Of a stretch of 64,000 nt of DNA, positions 57,166 through 64,000 are shown one piece after another. Positions within the stretch are counted from its first letter, which is position 1. Every line of letters begins with the position of its first letter. Made by a program: the position numbers and the translations under genes. This DNA is from Bradyrhizobium macuxiense. GTDB taxonomy: Bacteria > Pseudomonadota > Alphaproteobacteria > Rhizobiales > Xanthobacteraceae. Under the pieces are notes generated by a model, which saw only the letters and a list, made by a program, of their open reading frames with translations, made no database searches and had not been told where the DNA came from. The stretch spans positions 186,001-250,000 of the forward strand of contig NZ_VITY01000002.1 in NCBI RefSeq assembly GCF_007993935.1. The letters run 5' to 3'.

Positions 57166-57809
57166 GCGGCCGACTGCGCATCCTGTTCACCGGCTTCGGA
57201 CCGTTCCCCGGTGCGCCGTTCAACCCGACCATGCCGTTGGTGAAGCGGCTGGTCGCCCTGCGCCGCCCCGCCTTCGACGACGTTACACTGTCTAGTCACA
57301 TCTTCGATGTCACCTACGCGGCCGTCGATCGCGAATTGCCGGAGCTGATCGCAAGCCATCGCCCGCAGGCGCTGTTGATGTTCGGCCTTGCCGGCCGCAG
57401 CGCGCATCTGCGGATCGAAAGCCGCGCCCGCAACGCGGTGACGACGCGGTTTCCCGACGCCGGCCGCCAGCATGCGCGCAAGGGATCGATTGCAGGCGGC
57501 GCCGATGCGCAGGTGTTCGGCCCGCACAGCGAAAAGCTGCTGCGCGCCGCGCTGATGACCGGCATCGACGCGCGGCTGTCGCGCGATGCCGGCAGCTATC
57601 TCTGCAACTATCTGAGCTGGCGCGCGATCGAAGTCGTGAACGGCGATAACGGCTTGCACCTCGCGCAATTCGTCCACGTTCCGCCGCTCGCGCACGACGG
57701 AACGGCTGCAGCGGGCAAATCATCCATCACGCTGGAAGCGCTGGTCGATGCCGGCGAAGCCATGCTGCTGGAGCTGGTGAAACTGACGAGGCAGGCTGCA
57801 CGCGCGTGA
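57162..57809 (+). CDS. pcp: Pyrrolidone-carboxylate peptidase (C15)
   Basis: I chose the TTG at 57162, which overlaps the MeaB TGA (TTGA) and precedes LRILFTGFGPFPGAPFNP, the family N-terminus; a longer frame runs through meaB and is not real. The 215-residue protein has the C15 triad: Glu in RIESRARN, Cys in DAGSYLCNYLSWRA (near residue 147) and His in FVHVPPL (near 171). It removes N-terminal pyroglutamate. A peptidase in the mutase operon is probably incidental. Confidence 0.85.
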   Translation: MSGRLRILFTGFGPFPGAPFNPTMPLVKRLVALRRPAFDDVTLSSHIFDVTYAAVDRELPELIASHRPQALLMFGLAGRSAHLRIESRARNAVTTRFPDAGRQHARKGSIAGGADAQVFGPHSEKLLRAALMTGIDARLSRDAGSYLCNYLSWRAIEVVNGDNGLHLAQFVHVPPLAHDGTAAAGKSSITLEALVDAGEAMLLELVKLTRQAARA

Positions 57810-57882
57810 GCGAGACGGATTGGACGGTGCAAGTGTCGCGAGAATGCGGCGGATGATCCGCAGCTCGCTGCAACACATTCGC

Positions 57883-58004
57883 CGTCGTCCTGGCGAAAGC
57901 CAGGACCCATAACCACGAGTGCTGATTGTTGAACAGGCTGGAACGACGAGACCCATCCATACTTCCGCCGCGGAGTATGGGTCCTGGCTTTCGCCAGGAC
58001 GACG
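57883..58004. repeat. Dispersed palindromic repeat, family B
   Basis: Arms CGTCGTCCTGGCGAAAGCCA and its complement ending TCGCCAGGACGACG enclose CCCATAACCACGAG and GGAACGACGAG blocks. It matches the element at 20374-20514. Confidence 0.88.
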
Positions 58005-58100
58005 CTCGGAAGGAGCCGTGGACTCTCACGCCGGATCACCGCGTGCACGGGTGATGACACCGAATAAGCTGTTTGACATCTGAATCTGGGTTCTCACCCC

Positions 58101-58182
58101 GTCATTGCGAGCGAAGCGAAGCAATCCATTTTGCCACAAGCGGAGAAATCGATTGCTTCGTCGCTTCGCTCCTCGCAATGAC
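58101..58182. repeat. Dispersed palindromic repeat, family A
   Basis: Arms GTCATTGCGAGCGAAGCGAA and CGCTTCGCTCCTCGCAATGAC form a long imperfect hairpin. It matches the element at 14091-14174 except in the centre. Confidence 0.9.
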
Positions 58183-58330
58183 TGCGGGGAGCCATCAGTT
58201 CCACCCGCGATTAACCCTACCGCCAACTATCGCCCGGCTGCGGCGGCGTGTTCACCAAGCCGCGGCGGATTTCGGGCTACTGATCGGGCGCGAACGTCAC
58301 CGCTCGCGAATGTTTGCGAGGGCCACGCCC

Positions 58331-59701
58331 ATGGACGTCAACCGCCGCCATCTCATCGGAGCATCCGCCGCCGGCGCAGCCGGCGCGCTGGCGATGTCGC
58401 CGGATGCGGTGCGCGCCGCGCAGTCTGCCGGCTCGCTCGGCCGCGACGTCACGCAATATGGCGTCCGCCCCGGCAGTCCCGACGATCAAACCCGCAACCT
58501 GCAGCGCGCGATCGATGATGCCGCTCGCGCGCAGGTGCCGCTGGCGTTCCCGCCCGGCGTCTACCGCAGCGGACTGTTGCGGCTGGCGCCCGGCAGCCAG
58601 CTGATCGGCGTGCGCGGCGCAAGCCGGCTGGTGTTCAACGGCGGCGCCTCGCTGCTGGAGGCCGAAGGCGCCGGCGGCATTGTCCTCATGGGCCTCACCT
58701 TCGACGGCGGTAACGTCCCGCTGCCGGCGCGGCGCGGCCTGGTGCATTGCCTGGCCGGCCGCGACATCCGCATCACCGATTGCCAAGTCACCGGCAGCGG
58801 CGGCAGCGGCATCTGGTTCGAGCAGATGTCAGGCGACGTCAGCAACAACATCTTCACCGGCATCGCATCGACCGCACTGGTGTCGTTCGACGCGCTCGGT
58901 CTGATCGTCTCACGCAACACCATCAAGGGCACCAGCGACAACGGCATCGAGATCCTGCGTAGCGCGATCGGCGACGACGGCTCGATCGTCGCCGACAACC
59001 GCATCGAGGACATCAAGGCCGGCCCCGGCGGCTCCGGTCAGTACGGCAACGCCATCAACGCCTTCCGCGCCGGCAATGTGATCGTGCGCGGCAACCGCAT
59101 CAGCAACTGCGACTTCTCGGCGGTGCGCGGCAATTCGGCCTCCAACATCCACATCACGGACAACAGCGTCAGCAATGTCCGCGAGGTCGCGCTCTATTCG
59201 GAGTTCTCGTTCGAGGCCGCGGTGATCGCCAACAACACCGTCGATGGCGCCGCGATCGGCGTCTCCGTATGCAATTTCAACGAAGGCGGCCGCATCGCGG
59301 TGGTCCAGGGCAACATCATCCGCAATCTGTTGCCGAAGCGCCCTGTTGGCACCGATCCGAACGACGGTGCCGGCATCGGCATCTATGTCGAGGCCGACAG
59401 CACCGTCACCGGCAATGTGATCGAGAACGCGCCGACCTTCGGCATCGTCGCCGGCTGGGGCAAGTACCTGCGCGATGTCGCGATATCGGGCAATGTCGTC
59501 CGCAACGCCCTCATCGGCATCGGGGTCTCGGTGGTGCCAGGCGCAGGCTCCGCGCTGATCAACAACAACATGATCTCGGAAACCCCGCGCGGCGCGGTGG
59601 TCGGGCTCGACCACGCACACCCTGTTACGTCGGACCTGTCGGCGGCCGGCGCGCAGCAATTTGCGCAGCTCGTGGTCGGTGCTAACGCAGTGCGGCGCTG
59701 A
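58331..59701 (+). CDS. Twin-arginine-exported beta-helix repeat protein (TIGR03808 type)
   Basis: I chose the ATG at 58331, which gives an N-terminal twin-arginine signal (NRRHLIG, then AAGALAMSPDAVRAA). The upstream in-frame extension is repeat-derived. The 456-residue mature protein is a parallel beta-helix-like series with Asn-rich turns (VSNNIFTG, VSRNTIKG, VADNRIED, VRGNRISN, ITDNSVSN, IANNTVDG). It resembles the TIGR03808 family of Bradyrhizobiaceae, exported and uncharacterised, possibly a polysaccharide lyase or binding protein. It is convergent with its TIGR03809 partner. Confidence 0.88.
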   Translation: MDVNRRHLIGASAAGAAGALAMSPDAVRAAQSAGSLGRDVTQYGVRPGSPDDQTRNLQRAIDDAARAQVPLAFPPGVYRSGLLRLAPGSQLIGVRGASRLVFNGGASLLEAEGAGGIVLMGLTFDGGNVPLPARRGLVHCLAGRDIRITDCQVTGSGGSGIWFEQMSGDVSNNIFTGIASTALVSFDALGLIVSRNTIKGTSDNGIEILRSAIGDDGSIVADNRIEDIKAGPGGSGQYGNAINAFRAGNVIVRGNRISNCDFSAVRGNSASNIHITDNSVSNVREVALYSEFSFEAAVIANNTVDGAAIGVSVCNFNEGGRIAVVQGNIIRNLLPKRPVGTDPNDGAGIGIYVEADSTVTGNVIENAPTFGIVAGWGKYLRDVAISGNVVRNALIGIGVSVVPGAGSALINNNMISETPRGAVVGLDHAHPVTSDLSAAGAQQFAQLVVGANAVRR

Positions 59702-59726
59702 CCTATTATTTGAGCATGATCTCCGC

Positions 59727-59745
59727 GCAAGCGCTCCGCGCTTGC
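59727..59745. terminator. Hairpin between convergent genes
   Basis: GCAAGCGC-TCC-GCGCTTGC is a perfect 8-base stem with a 3-base loop, between the stop at 59701 and the minus-strand stop at 59747. No strong T run follows, so it may end transcripts weakly in both directions. Confidence 0.45.
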
Positions 59746-59746
59746 T

Positions 59747-60241
59747 CTACAGCGCGTTGCGCAGCAGAGGATAGCGTCGCTGGATGGTGTCGAGGTCAAG
59801 CACCGGCGGCGGCATCACCGCAGGGGGCATCTCCAGCCGCGGCGCGTCGGCGACGACGGGCGGCCGCTCGAGCACCTCGGCCGCCGTCTCAAACGCGGCC
59901 GCAACGGCAGTCATCGCGGCCTCCGCCAGGGTCGCAATCTCCGCGCGGCGCTCCGGCATCGGCGAGAGATCGGGCGGCGGCAGTTTCGACTTGCCACGGC
60001 CGAGCCAGGACAGGTCGATCGGTGAATTGTCGAGCGAGGCTTCGCGGGTCAGCAATTCCCGCCAGATGTCGACCGCCGCGCGGGCTTCCCTGATGTTCTC
60101 CAGAAAGGCCTGCTCGCTGTGATAGCGGCGCCAGCGTCCGGTCTCGAACAGCTCGTTGAGGTGCTCCAGCCTTTGCTCGGCGAGGTTGCACCAGCGCGCA
60201 ACGATCTCCTGGCCTCTGGCCACGTCGGTCCGATGTGTCAT
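59747..60241 (-). CDS. TIGR03809-type hypothetical protein
   Basis: I chose the ATG at 60241 (MTHRTDVARGQEIVARW). The 164-residue protein has a helical N-terminal half (CNLAEQRLEHLNELFETGRW, then NIREARAAVDIWRELLTRE) and a Pro-rich C-terminus (PPAVMPPPVLDLDTIQRRYP). From memory it resembles the TIGR03809 family that sits beside TIGR03808 in Bradyrhizobiaceae. No signal peptide or membrane segment. Function unknown. Confidence 0.75.
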   Translation of the reverse strand: MTHRTDVARGQEIVARWCNLAEQRLEHLNELFETGRWRRYHSEQAFLENIREARAAVDIWRELLTREASLDNSPIDLSWLGRGKSKLPPPDLSPMPERRAEIATLAEAAMTAVAAAFETAAEVLERPPVVADAPRLEMPPAVMPPPVLDLDTIQRRYPLLRNAL

Positions 60242-60800
60242 TGAATTTGCCCGCAGGGAAAGAAACGGACGCAGACGCAACCGAACCGAATCAACTGGAC
60301 GTGACACTGATATTCTGTGGAAAAGGTAAATAAAGTCTAACTAAATTCTTAATCGGCGGCGGGCGATGAAAGAAGTCCGCTCTACTACGGAGTTTCTTGC
60401 GCGAACCTTCGTCGAGTCATCGACTTGCATGATGGCGATGCGCGTCGCTTGCGAACGCGGCGCAGCCAAGAGATCCACAGCAAACCGGTACGGCCATCGC
60501 GCCCCGCCACGCCGCCGCGATCACCCAGCGGAGCGCTGGATGCCGTAGCCGCGTTCGGCCAGTCGCGCGTGCAAAGTGCCCCCAAAATGAAAGACCCGTC
60601 CGGGGGGACAACCGGACGGGTCAAAGCCATATGGGCGCTTGGGGTGGATGGGCGCTCGCGCCTGATATAGCCGGGGAGGGATAAACCGCTCCCACACACA
60701 TAAGTCGTGAGAGGAAGGCGGACGTTCAAATCGTCGGCGATTTTTTTAACCTTTCGCCGCCAGGTTCCATCGCACCGTTGCAGGCGTCCGGTGCTGAAAA
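60242..60800. other. Intergenic region with terminator and possible small RNA
   Basis: This 559-base gap lies between the start of the TIGR03809-type gene and the end of the S8 protease gene, both on the minus strand. It has an AT-rich stretch at 60300-60360 that may be the promoter of the downstream gene, and a strong minus-strand terminator at 60593-60622. Between 60800 and that terminator there is room for a 3' UTR or small RNA. Confidence 0.5.
60593..60622 (-). terminator. Intrinsic terminator downstream of the S8 protease operon
   Basis: GACCCGTCCGG and CCGGACGGGTC form a perfect 11-base stem with an 8-base loop. On the minus strand it is followed by TTTCATTTTG. It lies about 180 bases past the protease stop. 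Confidence 0.7.
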
Positions 60801-62477
60801 TCACTGTGCCGCGCGGTGATTTGCAGCGGAATCCTCCGATGCGACCGACGGCGCGCCTTCATTCAACGCGCGGCTCACGGAAGTGTTATTGCCGTCCGGT
60901 GTCAGCGCGGGCTGCGGCGGTTTGTCCACCGCCGACGCGACTGGCGCGCTGGCCGCCGCCATCACCGCGGCGAGCGCGTCCGCTTCCCCGGCCCCGAACA
61001 GATCGTCGCGTCCGGGTGTCCCGAGATCACGGGCCGTGCCGGTCAGGATGCTTCGCACTTGGGCAGGCTTCAAAGCCGGACCGCGCTCCAGCACCAGCGC
61101 GGCGATGCCGCTGACGAACGCGGCTGAAAACGAGGTGCCCGACATCAGCTGGTACTTGCCGTCCGGCACCGGCACAAGGAGGTCGGCGCCCGGCGCCGCC
61201 AGCGCGACATAGCTGCCGCGGTTCGATGCCGCCATCAGCCGGTCGCCGGCGTCGATGCCGCTCACGGCGATCACGTCGGGATAGCCGGCCGGATACAGCG
61301 GCGGCGATTTTGGTCCGGCATTGCCGGCCGCGGCGACCAGCACGACGTCCCTCGCCGCAGTGGCGGCCAGCGCGCGCTCAACAAGTGCGTCCTTCGGTCC
61401 GGCAAAGCTCATGTTCACGATCTGCGCGCCGTGCGCCACCGCGTAGTCGAGGCCTCTGAGGATCACATAAGAGGTGCTCTCAGCGCCGCCGGCAACCGCA
61501 CCGAAGGCGCGGATCGCCAGGATCCGCACTTCCGGCGCGCTCCCCGTCAGCTTGACGCGCGCGGCGATTGCGCCGGCGATGGCGGTGCCATGGGCATGCG
61601 GGCCATCCTTGCTGCCGAGCGCATCGAACGTATCGGCGACCGTGTTCGCCAGCTCCGGATGGGCAGCATCGATGCCGGAATCGATGACGGCAAGAGTGAC
61701 ATTCATCCCGCGCGCCAGCCTGTGCGCCTCGGGCAGGTGCAACTGCGTCTGCGCATATTGCGCCGGATCATTGCCGGCCGATGGCGTCTTCTGGTCCTGC
61801 AGCGCGTAACGGTAGTTCGGCTGCACGGAGCGGACGCTGCTGTCGCCTGCGAATTCGAGGCTCACGGTATCGGCCGAGCGATTGCCGGCGATGCGGAACA
61901 GGCCGATGGTCGCCCCCAGCAACGGAATATTCTGCGAGGCAATCCGCCGCAGGCCATGCCGGCGTGCGAGCGCGTCGGTCTGGGCCTCGGACAAGGCGCC
62001 GTCGATCTCCGCCACGAGCTCGTTCGGCACGGTTCGCGTGCCCGCCGCGTCCTGCGCGCGCGTGCCACCGCCGCCGGCCCTGCCCTTGCTCGCCACGCCC
62101 TTGCCGCCACCGCTAGCGGCACCCGGCCGGTCGGAGCATTGGCCGCGGTCGCAGCCGGCGGAGAAACGGGGTGAGTCGCGTGCATTGAGCGGCCGCATTC
62201 CCGATCGCGGCCCCTCGCCGGTCCACGACCCAGCCGGGCCGCGGTCGGCCGATAGCCGAGTGCGGCCAGCCATGCCGCCGAACCCGCCCGCGGCATTGCT
62301 ACCTGCCCTACCGATGCCAGGATTGACCCGCGGACCGAGCGACATTTGTGGCCCGCCGCCACCAGGCGATCGCATGAAATTCTGGGCGTGGGCGGAACCG
62401 GACACGCAAACCAGCAGCAACGCCGCGGCCGCGACGGCCGCTCTGTTCGTCGATCTGGTCCGGCCGTTGGCGGCCAT
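60801..62477 (-). CDS. Exported S8 (subtilisin) family serine protease
   Basis: I chose the ATG at 62477 (MAANGRT). The 558-residue precursor has a signal peptide (residues 1-32, SGSAHAQ), a Gly/Arg/Ser-rich low-complexity segment (33-145), a propeptide-like domain at about 150-225 (PNELVAEIDGALSEAQ, VRSVQPNYRYAL), then the subtilisin domain. Catalytic Asp266 (AVIDSGID), His296 (HAHGTAIAGAIA), oxyanion Asn386 (AAAGNAG) and Ser449 (SGTSFSAAF) are present. It is the last gene of a three-gene operon after ECF sigma and anti-sigma, 37 bases downstream. It acts in the periplasm or outside the cell. Confidence 0.93.
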   Translation of the reverse strand: MAANGRTRSTNRAAVAAAALLLVCVSGSAHAQNFMRSPGGGGPQMSLGPRVNPGIGRAGSNAAGGFGGMAGRTRLSADRGPAGSWTGEGPRSGMRPLNARDSPRFSAGCDRGQCSDRPGAASGGGKGVASKGRAGGGGTRAQDAAGTRTVPNELVAEIDGALSEAQTDALARRHGLRRIASQNIPLLGATIGLFRIAGNRSADTVSLEFAGDSSVRSVQPNYRYALQDQKTPSAGNDPAQYAQTQLHLPEAHRLARGMNVTLAVIDSGIDAAHPELANTVADTFDALGSKDGPHAHGTAIAGAIAARVKLTGSAPEVRILAIRAFGAVAGGAESTSYVILRGLDYAVAHGAQIVNMSFAGPKDALVERALAATAARDVVLVAAAGNAGPKSPPLYPAGYPDVIAVSGIDAGDRLMAASNRGSYVALAAPGADLLVPVPDGKYQLMSGTSFSAAFVSGIAALVLERGPALKPAQVRSILTGTARDLGTPGRDDLFGAGEADALAAVMAAASAPVASAVDKPPQPALTPDGNNTSVSRALNEGAPSVASEDSAANHRAAQ

Positions 62478-62514
62478 GGTGACCTCAAGTCGGCGCAGAA
62501 CCGTCAGCCGCAGG

Positions 62515-63276
62515 CTACGGCGTCTCCACCGCGAGGCTGACGATCTTCTCTTTCTGCAAACGGGCAATCAGCGACGCGACGCTGTCCTTGTCCATCGCGC
62601 GGAACTGCAACCGGAACATGCCGCCCTTCCCGTCGACGATCGAGCCCTGGTAATTCTCCAGCAGCGACGTGATGTCGGCGATCCTGGCTTCCGGCGTGAA
62701 GCGAACCAACAGCCGCGTCGGCGTTGCCGCCACGCTGGCGCCGAGATCGCGGGTGATCGGCGCACTGGACGCACTCGGGGCTGCGCTCGGCGCAACGGCT
62801 GTGCTCGGCGCGCTGCGCTGTTCGGCGACATCGAGCGAGGCGGTCTGGAACGAAGCCGGCTGGCTGCGCATCAACACCGCGCCGATCACGCCGGCCTGCA
62901 ACAGCACCACGAGCGCGCCGAGGCTCGACGACCAGGCCAGCGTCCGCGGCGACAATCTGGAAAAGAACTCCGAGATCCCGGCCGACATACGTGCACCCGC
63001 CGACGGCTTGCGCTCCGGCTCGGCATCGATCGCGGCAAACAGCTTCTGCATGGCGCGCGCCGAGGGCGCACCGAGGCTCTCGTTGAGGCCGATGGTCTCG
63101 GCATATTCCTCGCGGATGACGGCATACTGCCGGGCGAGCTTCGGATCGGAAGCGAGCGCGTCCTCGACGCGGCGCGCGTCACGCGCGTTCAGCGTGCCGG
63201 CCGCGTGCCAGGGCAGCAGCATCTCGACATCGTCAGGTTCTTGACCCTGCACCTTCTTGTTGCTCGCAGCCGTCAT
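62515..63276 (-). CDS. Single-pass anti-sigma factor with propeptide-like periplasmic domain
   Basis: I chose the ATG at 63276, which overlaps the sigma stop (ATGA). The 253-residue protein has a cytoplasmic domain (VEMLLPWHAAGTLNARDARR, typical of anti-sigma N-termini but without the His-x3-Cys-x2-Cys zinc motif), a membrane helix at 113-136, a Ser/Ala/Pro-rich linker and a periplasmic domain at 188-250 (TRLLVRFTPEARIADITSLL, then GGMFRLQF and SVASLIARLQKEKIV). This last domain resembles the propeptide-like segment of the neighbouring S8 protease. It likely holds the ECF sigma at the membrane. Confidence 0.85.
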   Translation of the reverse strand: MTAASNKKVQGQEPDDVEMLLPWHAAGTLNARDARRVEDALASDPKLARQYAVIREEYAETIGLNESLGAPSARAMQKLFAAIDAEPERKPSAGARMSAGISEFFSRLSPRTLAWSSSLGALVVLLQAGVIGAVLMRSQPASFQTASLDVAEQRSAPSTAVAPSAAPSASSAPITRDLGASVAATPTRLLVRFTPEARIADITSLLENYQGSIVDGKGGMFRLQFRAMDKDSVASLIARLQKEKIVSLAVETP

Positions 63277-63842
63277 GGCCAACCTCGCTCGACACCGGCT
63301 GCCTTCAGCAACTCGGCAAGTTTCTTGCGCGCATAGAACAGGCGCGTCTTGACGGTGTTCTCCGGAATCCCGACGATCTCAGCGACGTCTTCCACGGATT
63401 TCTCGTGATAGTAGACAAGATCGACGATCTCCCGGTGTTCCGCTGATAGTCCCGTCAGGCACTTACGCAGCGTCGCGCCGGTGTCCTTCTTCTGCACCAC
63501 CGTTTCCGGATCGTCGGACGTATCCTCGATCGCGTTCGCGGCCTCATCGTCCAGTTCGGCGTCTTTCCTTCGCCGCAGCGAAGACAACGCCTTGAACCGG
63601 GTAATCGCCAGAAGCCAGGTTGAAACGGCGGATCGTCCCTCAAACTTGCCCGCCTGACGCCACACGTCCAGAAAGACCTCGCTGATGAGGTCCTCCGCCA
63701 CCTGTTCGTCCCGCACGAGCCGAAGCCCGAAGCGGTACACCCTGACATGATGCCGTCCGTACAGCACCTGCATGGCGAGCCGGTCGCCTTGAGCGATCCG
63801 AGCGATCAGAACCTCGTCTGAAGCCGCCTGTGTCGCGCTCAA
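63273..63842 (-). CDS. ECF RNA polymerase sigma factor
   Basis: This 189-residue sigma-70 family protein has region 2 (AEDLISEVFLDVWRQAGKFEG, WLLAITRFKALSSLRRRK) and region 4 (LSAEHREIVDLVYYHEKSVE, DVAEIVGIPENTVKTRLFYA), the ECF layout. The only suitable start is a TTG at 63842; no ATG in frame precedes region 2. The stop overlaps the anti-sigma start by 4 bases, so the two are coupled. It heads the three-gene operon. A CRP/FNR-like box lies about 95 bases upstream. Confidence 0.92.
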   Translation of the reverse strand: MSATQAASDEVLIARIAQGDRLAMQVLYGRHHVRVYRFGLRLVRDEQVAEDLISEVFLDVWRQAGKFEGRSAVSTWLLAITRFKALSSLRRRKDAELDDEAANAIEDTSDDPETVVQKKDTGATLRKCLTGLSAEHREIVDLVYYHEKSVEDVAEIVGIPENTVKTRLFYARKKLAELLKAAGVERGWP

Positions 63843-63935
63843 TGGCCGTCTCGCAAAGTTGGTCTGAGGGGGGTGGCGCGTGGTTCGACGCGAGAGCCAA
63901 GATTCTTCACATTACGGCAATGTCCAGACCGCATG

Positions 63936-63951
63936 TGTGATCTATGACACA
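63936..63951. promoter_or_regulatory. CRP/FNR-superfamily-like box upstream of the sigma gene
   Basis: TGTGA-TCTATG-ACACA differs from the palindromic TGTGA-N6-TCACA consensus at one base. It lies about 95-110 bases upstream of the TTG start at 63842. Confidence 0.4.
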
Positions 63952-64000
63952 GTCGACGATCCCAATGAGGAAAAATCGCCGGAGACTCGACAAGCGGTAT

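Larger units (their letters stand above)
57810..58330. other. Repeat-filled intergenic region
   Basis: Two dispersed palindromic repeats (57883-58004, family B, and 58101-58182, family A) take up much of this 521-base gap. The remaining 150 bases before the next gene show no promoter motif that I can name. Open frames here (for example reading CERSEAIHF) are translations of the repeats. Confidence 0.6.

Noticed and set aside
58073..58330. An N-terminal extension of the TIGR03808-type gene (CERSEAIHF, CFVASLLAM)
   Set aside because: These residues are encoded by the family A palindromic repeat; the ATG at 58331 opens a proper twin-arginine signal.

Overview
The window looks like chromosomal DNA of a Bradyrhizobium-type alphaproteobacterium (Bradyrhizobiaceae). 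The GC content is high with matching codon bias. It carries a MucR/Ros regulator, a twin-arginine repeat protein next to its usual TIGR03809-type partner, paired DUF1214/DUF1254 proteins, a bacterial Ku, and two families of dispersed palindromic repeats of the kind seen in that group. I see no rRNA, tRNA, CRISPR array, prophage or complete insertion sequence. Most of the window is ordinary, tightly packed core genome.

Layout. 0-7.1 kb is a cell-surface polysaccharide neighbourhood: a truncated PPP phosphatase, an undecaprenyl-phosphate sugar transferase and a UDP-sugar epimerase, with a gene-poor 2-kb stretch between them that holds an orphan IS3 OrfA-like protein and two small leucine-zipper relatives. 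7.1-10.8 kb holds small hypothetical and membrane proteins, Ku, a decayed small gene and a lone Flp pilin. 11.1-20.1 kb holds a ThDP-dependent enzyme, an NDH-2-like flavoprotein and a five-gene LIV/HAAT ABC transporter operon with two binding proteins and a fused double ATPase. 20.5-31.9 kb holds an MFS exporter, a YcgN-like protein, PBP1A with DUF1214/DUF1254 partners, a LuxR-type regulator, a lactonase-like hydrolase divergent from a LysR regulator, a lipoprotein and a DUF2336 protein under apparent CtrA control. 32-44 kb holds an Old Yellow Enzyme, DUF1491, an ankyrin protein, a PAS histidine kinase with a peptidoglycan-binding partner, SufE, MucR, a GT39-like membrane glycosyltransferase and a class II aldolase. 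44.2-50.3 kb holds an M20 peptidase, a HerA-like ATPase, DUF4332 and folP-folB-folK. 50.4-57.8 kb is the methylmalonyl-CoA mutase locus (mutA, GFA, orf86, mutB, DUF3298, meaB, pcp). 58-60.2 kb is the TIGR03808/TIGR03809 pair. 60.8-63.8 kb is an ECF sigma / anti-sigma / subtilisin operon.

The most interesting unit is the last one. The ECF sigma factor, a single-pass anti-sigma factor and an exported S8 protease lie in one operon, and the periplasmic domain of the anti-sigma factor resembles the protease's own propeptide-like segment. This suggests a self-contained signalling circuit in which protease and anti-sigma interact in the periplasm. Other points worth checking are two perfect TTAA-N7-TTAA (CtrA) boxes in one divergent promoter region, three leucine-zipper relatives around an orphan transposase OrfA, and a mutA/mutB pair separated by two translationally coupled extra genes.
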